64,000 bases of DNA from Halobacillus_A sp043497005. Lineage in GTDB: Bacteria > Bacillota > Bacilli > Bacillales > Halobacillaceae. Below the pieces are notes generated by a model. The model did no database searches. It was given only the letters and a program-made list of their open reading frames with translations, and was not told where the DNA came from. Each line of letters begins with the position of its first letter. The first letter of the stretch is position 1. Location: positions 558,001 to 622,000 of the forward strand of contig NZ_JBIEKE010000001.1 of NCBI RefSeq assembly GCF_043497005.1. The letters run 5' to 3'. Position numbers and translations under genes: made by a program. Positions 39,601 through 47,735 of this stretch are shown in pieces.

Positions 39601-39728
39601 AAAAATTTTCTCCTTTTTCATAGCAGCACTATTATAACAGAAAAAGTGGACAGCAGTAATGGTGTAAAAGCTGTAGAGTAGGGAAAGAGCATAATGGGGC
39701 AGCACATATAGAATGGTGAGAGCAAAGG

Positions 39729-39794
39729 GGGTACCAGTACACAAATACTAATATCCATCATTGAACTAATTTTGCTTTTGTGTACCTGGTACCC
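39729..39794. repeat. GGTACC palindromic repeat, tandem copy 1 (family A)
   Basis: Left arm GGGTACCAGTACACAAA (one base deleted) and right arm TTTGTGTACCTGGTACCC enclose about 30 bases. The inner sequence CATTGAACTAATTTTGCTTT is similar to that of the next copy, so the two are related beyond the arms. Confidence 0.75.
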
Positions 39795-39837
39795 AGTGCT
39801 TTCATTTTCGCAAAGCTGAAACACAAAAACAGTGCGC

Positions 39838-39894
39838 GGTACCAATACACATTTTCAGCAATGAACGAGATTTTGTCTTTGTGTACCTGCTACC
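39838..39894. repeat. GGTACC palindromic repeat, tandem copy 2 (family A)
   Basis: Left arm GGTACCAATACAC and right arm GTGTACCTGCTACC; inner sequence CAATGAACGAGATTTTGTCTTT parallels copy 1. Together the two copies occupy most of the lipL-ywfO gap. Confidence 0.7.
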
Positions 39895-39939
39895 AAAGGT
39901 ATATAATAGGAAGAAATGTCGTGAGGGAAGGATCGTCTG

Positions 39940-41235
39940 ATGGCTTATCGTGATGAGCAATTAAGTGAAGAGAAAGTATTTAAGGATCCTGTTCATCGAT
40001 ATATTCATGTGCGGGATCAAGTGATATGGGATTTGATTGGTACACCAGAGTTTCAGCGTCTTCGCAGGATTCGCCAGCTGGGGACGTGTTATTTGACGTT
40101 TCATGGGGCGGAGCACAGCCGGTTTAACCATTCGCTCGGAGTGTATGAAATTGTGAGGCGTATTATCTCAAACTTTAAAGATCGCCCGAATTGGGATGAG
40201 AACGAACGCCTGCTTTGTTTGGCTGCTGCGCTGCTGCATGATTTAGGGCACGGGCCTTTTTCGCATTCATTTGAAAAAGTGTTCAAGCTGGACCATGAGG
40301 ATTTTACACAGGCGATTTTACTCGGGGATACAAAGGTGAATGAAGTCCTTTCGAAAGTTGATAAAAATTTTCCTAAGCAAGTAGCGGATGTGATTAACAA
40401 AACGTATCAAAATAAGCTGGTGGTTAGTTTGATTTCAAGTCAGATCGATGCGGACCGTATGGATTACCTGCAGCGTGATGCGTATTTTACAGGAGTAAGT
40501 TATGGTCATTTTGATATGGAACGGATTTTGCGTGTGATGCGTCCGATGGAAGATCAAGTCGTCGTTAAAGAAAGCGGCATGCATGCGGTTGAGGATTACA
40601 TAATGAGTCGTTATCAAATGTACTGGCAAGTTTATTTTCATCCGGTGACGCGAAGTGCAGAAGTGATTTTATCTAAAATCCTTCATCGGGCCAAGGAGCT
40701 GTATGAGGAGGGGTATCGCTTTAAACTGGAGCCTACTCATTTCTTGTCTTTCTTTAAAGGGGAGCCGACACTTAGTGAATATTTAGGGCTTGATGAGTCA
40801 ATTGCGCTTTACTATTTCCAAATGTGGATGCAGGAAGACGACGAAATTTTATCAGATTTGTGTGATCGGTTTGTGAACCGCCGCTTATTTAAATACATTG
40901 AATTTAATCCAAATTTGCAAATGTCGGAATGGATGGAACTCTATAAGCTTTTCCAAAAGGCGGGGATTAACCCGGATTACTATTTGGTGGTTGATTCCAG
41001 CTCGGATTTGCCGTACGATTTTTACCGGCCTGGTGAAGAAGGGGAGCGTCTGCCGATTCACCTTCTGCAGCCAAATCAGGAATTGAAGGAACTTTCAAGG
41101 TTATCTGAGATTGTGGAGTCAATCTCAGGGAAGAAACGAACGGATCACAAGTTATACATCCCTCAGGACTTGCTTGAAGGGATGTCCAATCGCAGTAAAA
41201 CGAAGAAACGAATTATGGAAATTTTGTATGGATAG
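39940..41235 (+). CDS. ywfO: HD-domain phosphohydrolase YwfO
   Basis: A 431-residue HD-superfamily protein. The N-terminal half carries the metal site: HGAEHSRFNHSLGVYEIVRR (His), LAAALLHDLGHGPFSHSFE (HD pair) and SSQIDADRMDYLQRDAYFTG (Asp). This is the SAMHD1/dGTPase-like architecture of YwfO, reported to hydrolyse nucleotides. The C-terminal half (about 260-431) is helical and of unknown role. Synteny with ywgA immediately downstream (14-base gap) supports the name. Confidence 0.92.
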   Translation: MAYRDEQLSEEKVFKDPVHRYIHVRDQVIWDLIGTPEFQRLRRIRQLGTCYLTFHGAEHSRFNHSLGVYEIVRRIISNFKDRPNWDENERLLCLAAALLHDLGHGPFSHSFEKVFKLDHEDFTQAILLGDTKVNEVLSKVDKNFPKQVADVINKTYQNKLVVSLISSQIDADRMDYLQRDAYFTGVSYGHFDMERILRVMRPMEDQVVVKESGMHAVEDYIMSRYQMYWQVYFHPVTRSAEVILSKILHRAKELYEEGYRFKLEPTHFLSFFKGEPTLSEYLGLDESIALYYFQMWMQEDDEILSDLCDRFVNRRLFKYIEFNPNLQMSEWMELYKLFQKAGINPDYYLVVDSSSDLPYDFYRPGEEGERLPIHLLQPNQELKELSRLSEIVESISGKKRTDHKLYIPQDLLEGMSNRSKTKKRIMEILYG

Positions 41236-41249
41236 GGAGTGGGGATGCT

Positions 41250-41750
41250 ATGTTGGAGAACCATGCCAAGCTGATGCAGTTCTTCTCAAGCTCTGACGCA
41301 ATTGTAGGAAGAAAAAGGCTGCAAAAAATGATTTATATCCTGAAAAAATGTGACGTGCCTTTTGAGGAGCGTTACCAATTTCATTTTTACGGTCCTTATT
41401 CTGAAGAATTAACTCTTCGTATTGAAGAAATGTGTAATCTTGGATTTATAAGTGAAACGAAAGAAGAAAAGAAGAATTACTACCAGTACCGCTATGAAGT
41501 TACTGATTCGGGGAAAGAATTTATGGAGCGTTACCATACGGAACTGCCGTCGTTAAACCGCCGTATCGATGAGATGAACGAAAAAAGCTCTCGTTTCTTA
41601 GAACTTGTCTCGACCATGCTTTTCTTTGAACATCTTCCTAAGGAAGAGATTTCAGAAAAAGTATTTTCAGTGAAAAGCAAGCAAAACTACACAGTTGAAG
41701 ATATTGAAGAAGGATGGGAATTTATTGAAAATATCCGCCAGAATCATTAG
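41250..41750 (+). CDS. ywgA: YwgA family protein
   Basis: A 166-residue soluble protein of unknown function. The first 90 residues (AIVGRKRLQKMIYILKKCDV, FHFYGPYSEELTLRIEEM, YEVTDSGKEFMERY) look like a winged-helix fold, followed by a helical C-terminus rich in Glu and Lys. It is invariably found beside ywfO in Bacillaceae known to me, and here the gap is 14 bases, so they are probably co-transcribed. Confidence 0.85.
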   Translation: MLENHAKLMQFFSSSDAIVGRKRLQKMIYILKKCDVPFEERYQFHFYGPYSEELTLRIEEMCNLGFISETKEEKKNYYQYRYEVTDSGKEFMERYHTELPSLNRRIDEMNEKSSRFLELVSTMLFFEHLPKEEISEKVFSVKSKQNYTVEDIEEGWEFIENIRQNH

Positions 41751-41783
41751 AAGGTATACTGTTCGCCAGTATATCTTTTTTTG
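41751..41783 (+). terminator. Terminator of ywfO-ywgA
   Basis: AAGGTATACTG / CAGTATATCTT (with G-T pairs) and a T7 run directly after the ywgA stop codon. Confidence 0.75.
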
Positions 41784-41890
41784 TTATGTATTTTCATGAA
41801 AATGGATCAGTGCATTTCCGGCTTTGGTTAAAGATGGTTCCTATTTCAGGCAGCATGGACGTTAAACAAACGTTTGATTAACCGATCAGA

Positions 41891-41923
41891 AAAAGCTCCC
41901 AAGCGCTGTGCGCTTGAGAGCTT
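41891..41923 (-). terminator. Terminator of the tautomerase gene
   Basis: AAGCTCCCAAGCGC / GCGCTTGAGAGCTT around TGT; on the minus strand the stem precedes CTTTTTCTG. Confidence 0.75.
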
Positions 41924-41928
41924 CCGGC

Positions 41929-42111
41929 CTAATCAATGAGGCGTTTGCCGCCGACCCCATAGTGTTGTTTTTTCATTTCTTCAATCACTACCGTCACTGC
42001 TTCTTTACGAGCGCCCGTGGTTTCTGTAACGGAGCTAGTCACACTTTCTACTAACGCCTTTTTCTGTTCATCGGTACGCCCTTCAAGCATTTGGACTGTT
42101 ACGATCGGCAT
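41929..42111 (-). CDS. 2-hydroxymuconate (4-oxalocrotonate) tautomerase, YwhB type
   Basis: A 60-residue tautomerase with the essential N-terminal proline after the initiator Met (MPIVTVQMLEGRTDEQKKALV). The catalytic arginine corresponds to the GAR/GR region (ETTGARKEAV). Small trimers-of-dimers of this type convert enol and keto forms of unsaturated diacids; a specific physiological substrate in Bacillus is not established. RBS AAAAGGGGAG precedes the ATG. Its position before ywhD matches B. subtilis ywhB. Confidence 0.88.
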   Translation of the reverse strand: MPIVTVQMLEGRTDEQKKALVESVTSSVTETTGARKEAVTVVIEEMKKQHYGVGGKRLID

Positions 42112-42293
42112 AACGTTCTCCCCTTTTATCCTATAAATATATCCCTTAACGTTTTACTTCGTCAAAAAATCTCGAATTCCTTCCTTTTTTCTAAAAAAAA
42201 TTCATTTCTTGCAAAGGCCTGTGCTCTGAAATTGGGGCGGACCCTATGTTAGAATAGGAGCAACAGCCAGCTAAAAGGAGGATCCAGGTACCA

Positions 42294-42842
42294 ATGAAGG
42301 AATTTGATCAATTTAAAAATAATAAGCAAGAAGAAGGCAGCGATAAAAAGAAAAATCAATTCACAATCATAAAAGATGATTCCACTGATGGCCACGGGGG
42401 CTATGGTGTTGGATCGATTAGTCTTGAAAATATGACTCCGGTCATTGTAGATCCAAATGAAGAAGAAGCGTTTATGGATATGGGTGCTCTTCATGCAAGA
42501 AGTGCGGTAGAGAAACGCATTCGCTTTTTAACAGATCGTTCAGAAGTGCCGAACGGCAAGCTTTACTGGATTGTATGGGTGACGGTCGACTATCGGGAAG
42601 GAAACCCTTGCTTTTACGGTGTGGCCGGAAGTGAAATTGTCGTAGACCGTGAGATCCGCCGCGGCTATAAGCTGCTTCCAGAACACGTGAACCATATGGA
42701 TAAATCACTAAAAGGAAAATTTGTCGTCGATCATATGGATGAAAAATCAAGGCATATTCTAGGCGAATATTTACGTGAATTTAAACCGGAACTTTGGGAA
42801 AATACAGCCCAAGAACTGAAAGACAGCCTCGGCGCTCAATAA
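42294..42842 (+). CDS. ywhD: YwhD family protein
   Basis: A 182-residue soluble acidic protein of unknown function. The conserved core includes DGHGGYGVGSISLENMTPV, DMGALHARSAVEKRIRFL, YWIVWVTVDYREGNPCFYGV and GYKLLPEHVNHMDKSLKG. The RBS AAAAGGAGG is 12 bases from the ATG, rather far; the bases between include CAGGTACC. Neighbours (tautomerase, pbpG) are as in B. subtilis. Confidence 0.88.
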   Translation: MKEFDQFKNNKQEEGSDKKKNQFTIIKDDSTDGHGGYGVGSISLENMTPVIVDPNEEEAFMDMGALHARSAVEKRIRFLTDRSEVPNGKLYWIVWVTVDYREGNPCFYGVAGSEIVVDREIRRGYKLLPEHVNHMDKSLKGKFVVDHMDEKSRHILGEYLREFKPELWENTAQELKDSLGAQ

Positions 42843-42859
42843 TGTGATTTTGATTAACC

Positions 42860-42890
42860 ATCCTTCTCCATTCATGGAGGGGGATTTTTT
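42860..42890 (+). terminator. Terminator of ywhD
   Basis: ATCCTTCTCCAT / ATGGAGGGGGAT with a TC loop and a T6 run. Confidence 0.8.
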
Positions 42891-42949
42891 ATGAAGGAGC
42901 GGTTTCCGTAAAATACCAGTGTAAAAAGAGAACGTATGTGCTATTATAA

Positions 42950-42961
42950 GAACAAACGTTC
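42950..42961 (+). promoter_or_regulatory. LexA operator of the YolD-like gene
   Basis: GAACAAACGTTC, identical to the box at 9363-9374, two bases after a TATTAT -10 box (42942-42947). The stretch TAAGAACAAACGTTCG is shared with the polymerase promoter. Confidence 0.88.
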
Positions 42962-42982
42962 GCGGTAAAAGGAGAGTCAAAA

Positions 42983-43318
42983 ATGGATAGTCGAGATCGA
43001 GGAACGATTAAGTGGACCTCACTGATGTTACCTGAGCACGTCGAGATGATTAAAAAAGTTTGGAAGGAGGATGAACGCGTCGAAAAAGGAATGCTTGATG
43101 AGCAAAAAGCTGTTGAAATTGACTTCATCCTGCAGAGAGCGGTACATGATCAGTTAACTGTGGACCTTAGTGTACACAATGGGTTTGATTATGAAAGCTG
43201 GCGTGTGAAGATAACTGCCGTCGATAAACGTGCTCGTAAAATCAAGGCGTTAGATTTGCGGGCAAAGGATCCAGTGGAATTTTTACTCGATGATATTGCG
43301 GACATCGCGATTGTGTAA
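42983..43318 (+). CDS. YolD-like protein (SOS-induced partner of Y-family polymerase)
   Basis: A 111-residue YolD-family protein: DRGTIKWTSLMLPEHVEMIKK at the N-terminus is the family signature, followed by an SH3-like beta region (YESWRVKITAVDKRARKIKAL). In Bacillus such genes (yqjX, yolD, yozL) are LexA-regulated and adjacent to a uvrX/yqjW-type polymerase, for which they are thought to act as an accessory factor. Here the polymerase is 33 kb away. RBS AAAAGGAGAG is well placed. It interrupts the otherwise conserved ywhD-pbpG order. Confidence 0.88.
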   Translation: MDSRDRGTIKWTSLMLPEHVEMIKKVWKEDERVEKGMLDEQKAVEIDFILQRAVHDQLTVDLSVHNGFDYESWRVKITAVDKRARKIKALDLRAKDPVEFLLDDIADIAIV

Positions 43319-43370
43319 GCATTTGTCATTTTGTTCACAAAATGTTCAATAACTTTTGGCATGACGAATC

Positions 43371-43400
43371 TTGACTAATGCGCAGCGAGAATAATATATT
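43371..43400 (+). promoter_or_regulatory. Candidate promoter for a short transcript
   Basis: TTGACT (43371-43376), 18-bp spacer, TATATT (43395-43400). A strong terminator ends about 75 bases further on, and no RBS-bearing ORF lies between. Confidence 0.4.
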
Positions 43401-43431
43401 TAATAACACATGGGTTATACATGTATGCTAG

Positions 43432-43480
43432 GACAAAGAAAGCGACCGGTCAGTGCCGGTCGTTTTCTTTGTCTTTTTTT
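43432..43480 (+). terminator. Very strong terminator after the YolD-like gene
   Basis: GACAAAGAAA and CGACCGG pair with CCGGTCG and TTTCTTTGTC around TCAGTG, followed by T7. It can end the YolD transcript or a short RNA from the promoter at 43371. Confidence 0.85.
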
Positions 43481-43501
43481 AGTTTTTTTCTTTTTTCTCT
43501 C

Positions 43502-43542
43502 GGTACCAGGTACAGAAGTTGATGTCGTCGGTACCTGGTACA
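43502..43542. repeat. GGTACC palindromic repeat, short-spacer copy (family A)
   Basis: GGTACCAGGTACA (43502-43514) and GGTACCTGGTACA (43530-43542) enclose 15 bases. Only the GGTACC parts pair; the outer bases are direct rather than inverted, so this copy is altered. It lies just after the 3' end of pbpG. Confidence 0.65.
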
Positions 43543-43554
43543 GAAAAGCCGATT

Positions 43555-45606
43555 CTACTGAAACCAGTCTACAATGCTGCGGTACCATGGGTCTTTTTCC
43601 AGTTCTTCTTCGATTTCTTTAATATCGGAATCTTCTTCTTCGCAGGTCTCTTTTGGTACATCTTTTTTCTTTACATATACGAGGCGTTCTTCAGGACAAG
43701 CTGGGCCGGAAAGCTTCCCGGATTCAGGGTTAATATAGACTCCTTTTAGGTCTCCGGGCGGTGTAAAGGCCGCCACGGGCAGGTCCTCGTGGATTCGTTC
43801 CATCGTATTCGCCCATAGCTCTTTAGAATACTGCTGATCTCTCGGCTGTGTCATTTTCCGATTATCATCGTAACCGCTCCATACACCCATCACATATTGA
43901 GGGCTGAAGCCGATCATCCAGCTGTCCGAATCGGTTGTACCTGACTTACCGCCGTACGTTCGTGACAGTTGGTCGGCAATACTGGAACCGGTAACGTTCA
44001 TATATCCGTTTAATGCAGAATCAAAGATCCCGGTCATCATGTGAGTCACCGAAAAAGCTGCTTCTTTATCTAGTTTTTTTCCTTCGACGGACTCAGGTTC
44101 TTCATATTCGTATAAAACATTCTCTCTGTGATCCGTAATTTTTGAAATGGTATGCTTTTGAATTTTTGGTGAACCGCCTGTTAGCTTCGAATATCCGTTA
44201 ACCATATCGTAAAGAGAAATTGAAGCTGTTCCGAGTGCAAGAGACGGAACGGCAGGAAGGTCTTCATTAAAGCCAAAATCACGCAGCGTATCTATAAATG
44301 TCTTCGGTCCAATATCGAGATGAGTTTTTACAGCGTATATGTTATCTGATAAAGCAAGCGCCTGGGCCATCGTGATGTCATCGTTGGCGTAGTAACTATT
44401 ATAATTGCTGGGCGAATAAACATCGCCATCTTCCAGCTCAAATGTAGTCGGCTTGCTTTCCTGCATCGTTAATGGAGAATAGCCATTGTTTAATGCCGCA
44501 TAATACAAAAATGGTTTAATGGTACTGCCGACCATACGCTTCGACTGCGTGACGCGGTTGAATGAGCTCGCGCTGTAATCCCTTCCGCCGGCCATTGCAG
44601 TGACAGCCCCTGTATTATTATCCATTACGACCGCAGCTGTTTCAATCTCCGCAGCACCATTGAACTCTTCGTCTAACGCTGCTTCAAGCTCGTTTTGATG
44701 ATCCGGATTGAGCGTAGTATAAATATGGAAGCCCCCGGACTCGACGGCTTCTACTTCTATATCGAGCAAACGTGCAGCCTCGCGGACAACTTCATCTTGA
44801 AAATATGGGCCGACCGCCTTAGCTTCTTCGGCAGAATGGTCATAATAGTCGAGGGAAGCGGTAACAGCTTCATTTTTCTCCGAGTTTGTAATGAACTCCA
44901 GGTCATTCATGCGCGATAAAATTCGCTCCTGCCGCGATTCCGCATTATCCTTGTCAGCGAGTGGGGAGTAGTAACTCGGCCCTTTAGGTACACCTGCAAG
45001 CATCGTAGCTTCTGCCAATGTTAAGTCTCCTGCATTTTTATTAAAAAAGTAACGACTGGCCGATTCGATGCCATAAGCGCCGTGGCCATAGTAAATCGTG
45101 TTGAGATACCCTTCTAATATTTCATCTTTATCATAGAAAATCTCCAGCCTGATCGCGTAAAAGGCTTCCTTTAATTTTCTTGTCCACGTCTTTTCATGAG
45201 ATAAGTAGAGGTTGCGGGCATACTGCTGCGTAATCGTGCTCGCGCCTTCGACCATTCTCATAGCTTTTAAATCCGTTAACGCGGCTGAAGCCACTCGTTT
45301 AAAATCAAAACCATAATGATTATAAAAACGATGATCCTCAATGGCCAGGGTCGCATCGATCACTTCCTCCGGCATCTCATCTAAGCTGATCCACTGTCTG
45401 CTTGCCCCGACATCATAACCCTCCATTACTTCGCCATCGGCTAAATAATAGGTGGTGTTTTGTGCAGTGGACAGCGATGGAGGACCAAGCACAATGGCGT
45501 AAGCGAGCAGTCCAAGAACAGCAATAACTCCCAAAATTCCTAACGTGAAAAACGCTTTAAAACTGCGGCGCACCCACTTCCATGATAAACGAATAAATAA
45601 TAGCAT
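43555..45606 (-). CDS. pbpG: Class A penicillin-binding protein (PbpG-like)
   Basis: A 683-residue bifunctional peptidoglycan synthase. A membrane anchor at about 17-42 (FFTLGILGVIAVLGLLAYAIV) is followed by a GT51 glycosyltransferase domain (EDHRFYNHYGFDFKR, GASTITQQYARNLYL, GHGAYGIESAS) and a transpeptidase domain with serine motif GSTIKPFL, SDN and KSGTT. The acidic C-terminus (EEDSDIKEIEEELEKD) is unusual beside B. subtilis. It aligns best with PbpG (YwhE), which helps orient sporulation septum synthesis. The ATG at 45606 is preceded by GTGGGAG. It is divergent from speE, as expected for ywhE-ywhF. Confidence 0.92.
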   Translation of the reverse strand: MLLFIRLSWKWVRRSFKAFFTLGILGVIAVLGLLAYAIVLGPPSLSTAQNTTYYLADGEVMEGYDVGASRQWISLDEMPEEVIDATLAIEDHRFYNHYGFDFKRVASAALTDLKAMRMVEGASTITQQYARNLYLSHEKTWTRKLKEAFYAIRLEIFYDKDEILEGYLNTIYYGHGAYGIESASRYFFNKNAGDLTLAEATMLAGVPKGPSYYSPLADKDNAESRQERILSRMNDLEFITNSEKNEAVTASLDYYDHSAEEAKAVGPYFQDEVVREAARLLDIEVEAVESGGFHIYTTLNPDHQNELEAALDEEFNGAAEIETAAVVMDNNTGAVTAMAGGRDYSASSFNRVTQSKRMVGSTIKPFLYYAALNNGYSPLTMQESKPTTFELEDGDVYSPSNYNSYYANDDITMAQALALSDNIYAVKTHLDIGPKTFIDTLRDFGFNEDLPAVPSLALGTASISLYDMVNGYSKLTGGSPKIQKHTISKITDHRENVLYEYEEPESVEGKKLDKEAAFSVTHMMTGIFDSALNGYMNVTGSSIADQLSRTYGGKSGTTDSDSWMIGFSPQYVMGVWSGYDDNRKMTQPRDQQYSKELWANTMERIHEDLPVAAFTPPGDLKGVYINPESGKLSGPACPEERLVYVKKKDVPKETCEEEDSDIKEIEEELEKDPWYRSIVDWFQ

Positions 45607-45737
45607 TCTCCTAATCTCCCACCTGTTATAATTGCTATTATTATGGGAAAAAGAGGAGTAAATTAAACATTCTCTTGCTTTTTCCGCAGATTGCTCTATA
45701 ATTTGATTGTTTACAGGAAGTGAAAGGAGAATCACAA

Positions 45738-46565
45738 ATGAGTACATGGTTTACAGAAAAACAAACTGACAACTTTGGAATTACAGCCAAAGTAAACCGG
45801 TCTTTGCATAAAGAAAAAACAGATTTTCAAGAGTTAGAAATGTTGGAAACTGAGGAATGGGGCAATATGCTCGTCCTTGATGATATGGTGATGACGACGG
45901 AAAAAGATGAATTTGTCTATCATGAAATGCTCGCCCATGTACCGTTATTTACTCACCCCAGTCCGAAGAAAATTTTAGTCGTTGGCGGGGGAGACGGTGG
46001 TGTGATTCGTGAAGTGTTAAAGCATGAAAGTGTTGAAAAAGCGGTCCTCGCCGAAATCGACGGCAAAGTCATTGAATATTCGAAACAGTATTTGCCTTCC
46101 ATCGCAGGGACGTTAGACGATCCGAGAGTAGATGTTCAAGTAGACGACGGTTTCATGCACATCGCTAAGAGCGAACGAGAATATGATGTGATCATGGTTG
46201 ATTCTACAGAGCCCGTCGGCCCGGCTGTTAATCTATTTACGAAAGGGTTTTATGAGGGAATATCGAAAGCTCTCAAAGAGGATGGCATCTTTGTCGCTCA
46301 GACGGACAACCCATGGTTTAAAGCGGATCTTATCCGTCAGGTGTGTGCAGATGTAAAAGAAACTTTTCCTATCACAAAATTATACACAGCTAACATCCCA
46401 ACGTATCCAAGCGGCTTATGGACATTCACTATGGGAAGTAAAATTTACGATCCTCAGCAGATTCCGGCAGCTCGCTTTACAGACATCAACACCAAATACT
46501 ATACAAATGAACTCCACGGCGCCTCATTTGTGCTGCCAAAGTTTGTGAAAGAGCTGACAGAATAG
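45738..46565 (+). CDS. speE: Spermidine synthase
   Basis: A 275-residue aminopropyltransferase that makes spermidine from putrescine and decarboxylated S-adenosylmethionine. It begins WFTEKQTDNFGITAKVNRSL. Motifs: LVLDDMVMTTEKDEFVYHEM, VVGGGDGGVIREVLKHE (cofactor loop), LAEIDGKVIEYS, VQVDDGFMHIAKS and MVDSTEPVGPAVNLF (catalytic Asp). The ATG at 45738 has AAAGGAG upstream. It forms a unit with speB, although a GGTACC repeat separates the two. Confidence 0.95.
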   Translation: MSTWFTEKQTDNFGITAKVNRSLHKEKTDFQELEMLETEEWGNMLVLDDMVMTTEKDEFVYHEMLAHVPLFTHPSPKKILVVGGGDGGVIREVLKHESVEKAVLAEIDGKVIEYSKQYLPSIAGTLDDPRVDVQVDDGFMHIAKSEREYDVIMVDSTEPVGPAVNLFTKGFYEGISKALKEDGIFVAQTDNPWFKADLIRQVCADVKETFPITKLYTANIPTYPSGLWTFTMGSKIYDPQQIPAARFTDINTKYYTNELHGASFVLPKFVKELTE

Positions 46566-46667
46566 CAGTGGGGACCCTCTCAATATAGAAGAAGAGCAAT
46601 TGGCTTCCCTATTAATTATGGCGGAGAGTCAATGGGTACACTTTCAATGATGAGTAGAAAGCCAATT

Positions 46668-46736
46668 GGGTACCAGGTACCGATTAGACTAAAAAGCGTT
46701 CTGTACTCAATAAAGAGTAATCGGTACCTGGTACCC
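46668..46736. repeat. GGTACC palindromic repeat, complete copy between speE and speB (family A)
   Basis: Perfect 19-bp inverted repeats GGGTACCAGGTACCGATTA (46668-46686) and TAATCGGTACCTGGTACCC (46718-46736) enclose 31 bases, the same loop length as the copy at 34323. The bases next to GGTACC differ between the two copies (GAAA versus GATTA) yet pair within each. Confidence 0.82.
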
Positions 46737-46769
46737 CGAGCACAGCACCCAGTAAAGGAGGTTAAACCA

Positions 46770-47648
46770 ATGCCCCATTATTTCGACGAATCCTATTCAG
46801 GTAAAGTATTCATCATGAGCCGCGCCACCGAAGAAGAAGCACAGGCCGTCATCTACGGCATGCCCATGGACTACACCGTCAGCTTCCGACCCGGCTCACG
46901 CTTTGGCCCTAACCGCATCCGTGAAGCTTCCATCGGACTTGAAGAATACAGCCCATATATTGACCGTCATCTTGAAGAAGTAGCCTACCACGACGCCGGC
47001 GATCTTATGTTTCCATTTGGAAACGCGCAGAAAAGCCTCGATATCATTGAGGAGTATATGCAGGATCTTTTGAAAAAAGGAAAGTTTCCGATCGGACTTG
47101 GTGGAGAGCATCTCGTCAGCTGGCCGGTCATTAAGGCGTTTCACGAAACGCTGTCGAACCTGAAGGTTATCCATATAGATGCCCATGCCGACTTAAGGGA
47201 GGAGTACGAGGGAGAAGTCCTTTCCCATTCCACTCCGATCCGTAAAGCGTGCGGACTGGTTGGGCCTGAAAATATTTACTCTTTCGGTATTCGTTCCGGC
47301 ATGCGTGAAGAATTTCAGTACGCAAAAGAAAGTGGGATGCACATGTTTCGTTATGAAGTGCTCGAACCGCTGAAGCGTGTTTTACCTGATCTTGCAGGTG
47401 AGAATGTATATGTCACCATCGACATTGATGTACTTGATCCTGCTTATGCACCGGGTACGGGAACGGCTGAAGCGGGAGGGATCTCATCAAAGGAACTGCT
47501 CGCATCCATTCATGCAATTGCCCGTTCAGAAGTAAATGTCGTAGGATGTGATCTTGTTGAGGTCGCCCCTGCATATGACCCCACTGAACAGACAGCCATC
47601 GCGGCTAGTAAATTCATCAGGGAAATGCTTTTAGGTTTTGTGAAATAG
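46770..47648 (+). CDS. speB: Agmatinase
   Basis: A 292-residue manganese ureohydrolase converting agmatine to putrescine and urea, upstream of SpeE in polyamine synthesis. Metal motifs: LGGEHLVSWPVIKAF (His), HIDAHADLREEYEG (Asp-His-Asp) and VTIDIDVLDPAYAPGTGTAEAGG (Asp-Asp). GMPMDYTVSFRPGSRFGPNRIREAS is the family N-terminal signature. The ATG at 46770 has AAAGGAGG upstream; the frame is open further up but runs through the palindromic repeat. Confidence 0.95.
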   Translation: MPHYFDESYSGKVFIMSRATEEEAQAVIYGMPMDYTVSFRPGSRFGPNRIREASIGLEEYSPYIDRHLEEVAYHDAGDLMFPFGNAQKSLDIIEEYMQDLLKKGKFPIGLGGEHLVSWPVIKAFHETLSNLKVIHIDAHADLREEYEGEVLSHSTPIRKACGLVGPENIYSFGIRSGMREEFQYAKESGMHMFRYEVLEPLKRVLPDLAGENVYVTIDIDVLDPAYAPGTGTAEAGGISSKELLASIHAIARSEVNVVGCDLVEVAPAYDPTEQTAIAASKFIREMLLGFVK

Positions 47649-47665
47649 ATGATAGAATAGAATTC

Positions 47666-47700
47666 ATCCGTTACTCGTATGTAACGGATTTTTCTTTTTG
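47666..47700 (+). terminator. Terminator of speB
   Basis: ATCCGTTAC / GTAACGGAT with a six-base loop and a T-rich tail. Confidence 0.8.
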
Positions 47701-47735
47701 TAGAAGAAGCTTGGAATAAAGGAGATATGCTTAGA

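Noticed and set aside
42284..42292. CAGGTACC between the ywhD RBS and start as another GGTACC repeat
   Set aside because: Only one GGTACC without a second arm or the duplicated GGTACCNGGTACC core; a chance KpnI-like hexamer is more likely.
43327..43349. Rex- or FNR-type operator (TTGTTCACAAAATGTTCAA)
   Set aside because: It does not match TTGTGAAN4TTCACAA or TGTGAN6TCACA closely enough; the palindrome is mentioned only as an unassigned site.
43410..43622. Open frame starting inside the candidate sRNA
   Set aside because: No RBS, it runs through a strong terminator and a GGTACC repeat, and its product is low-complexity.
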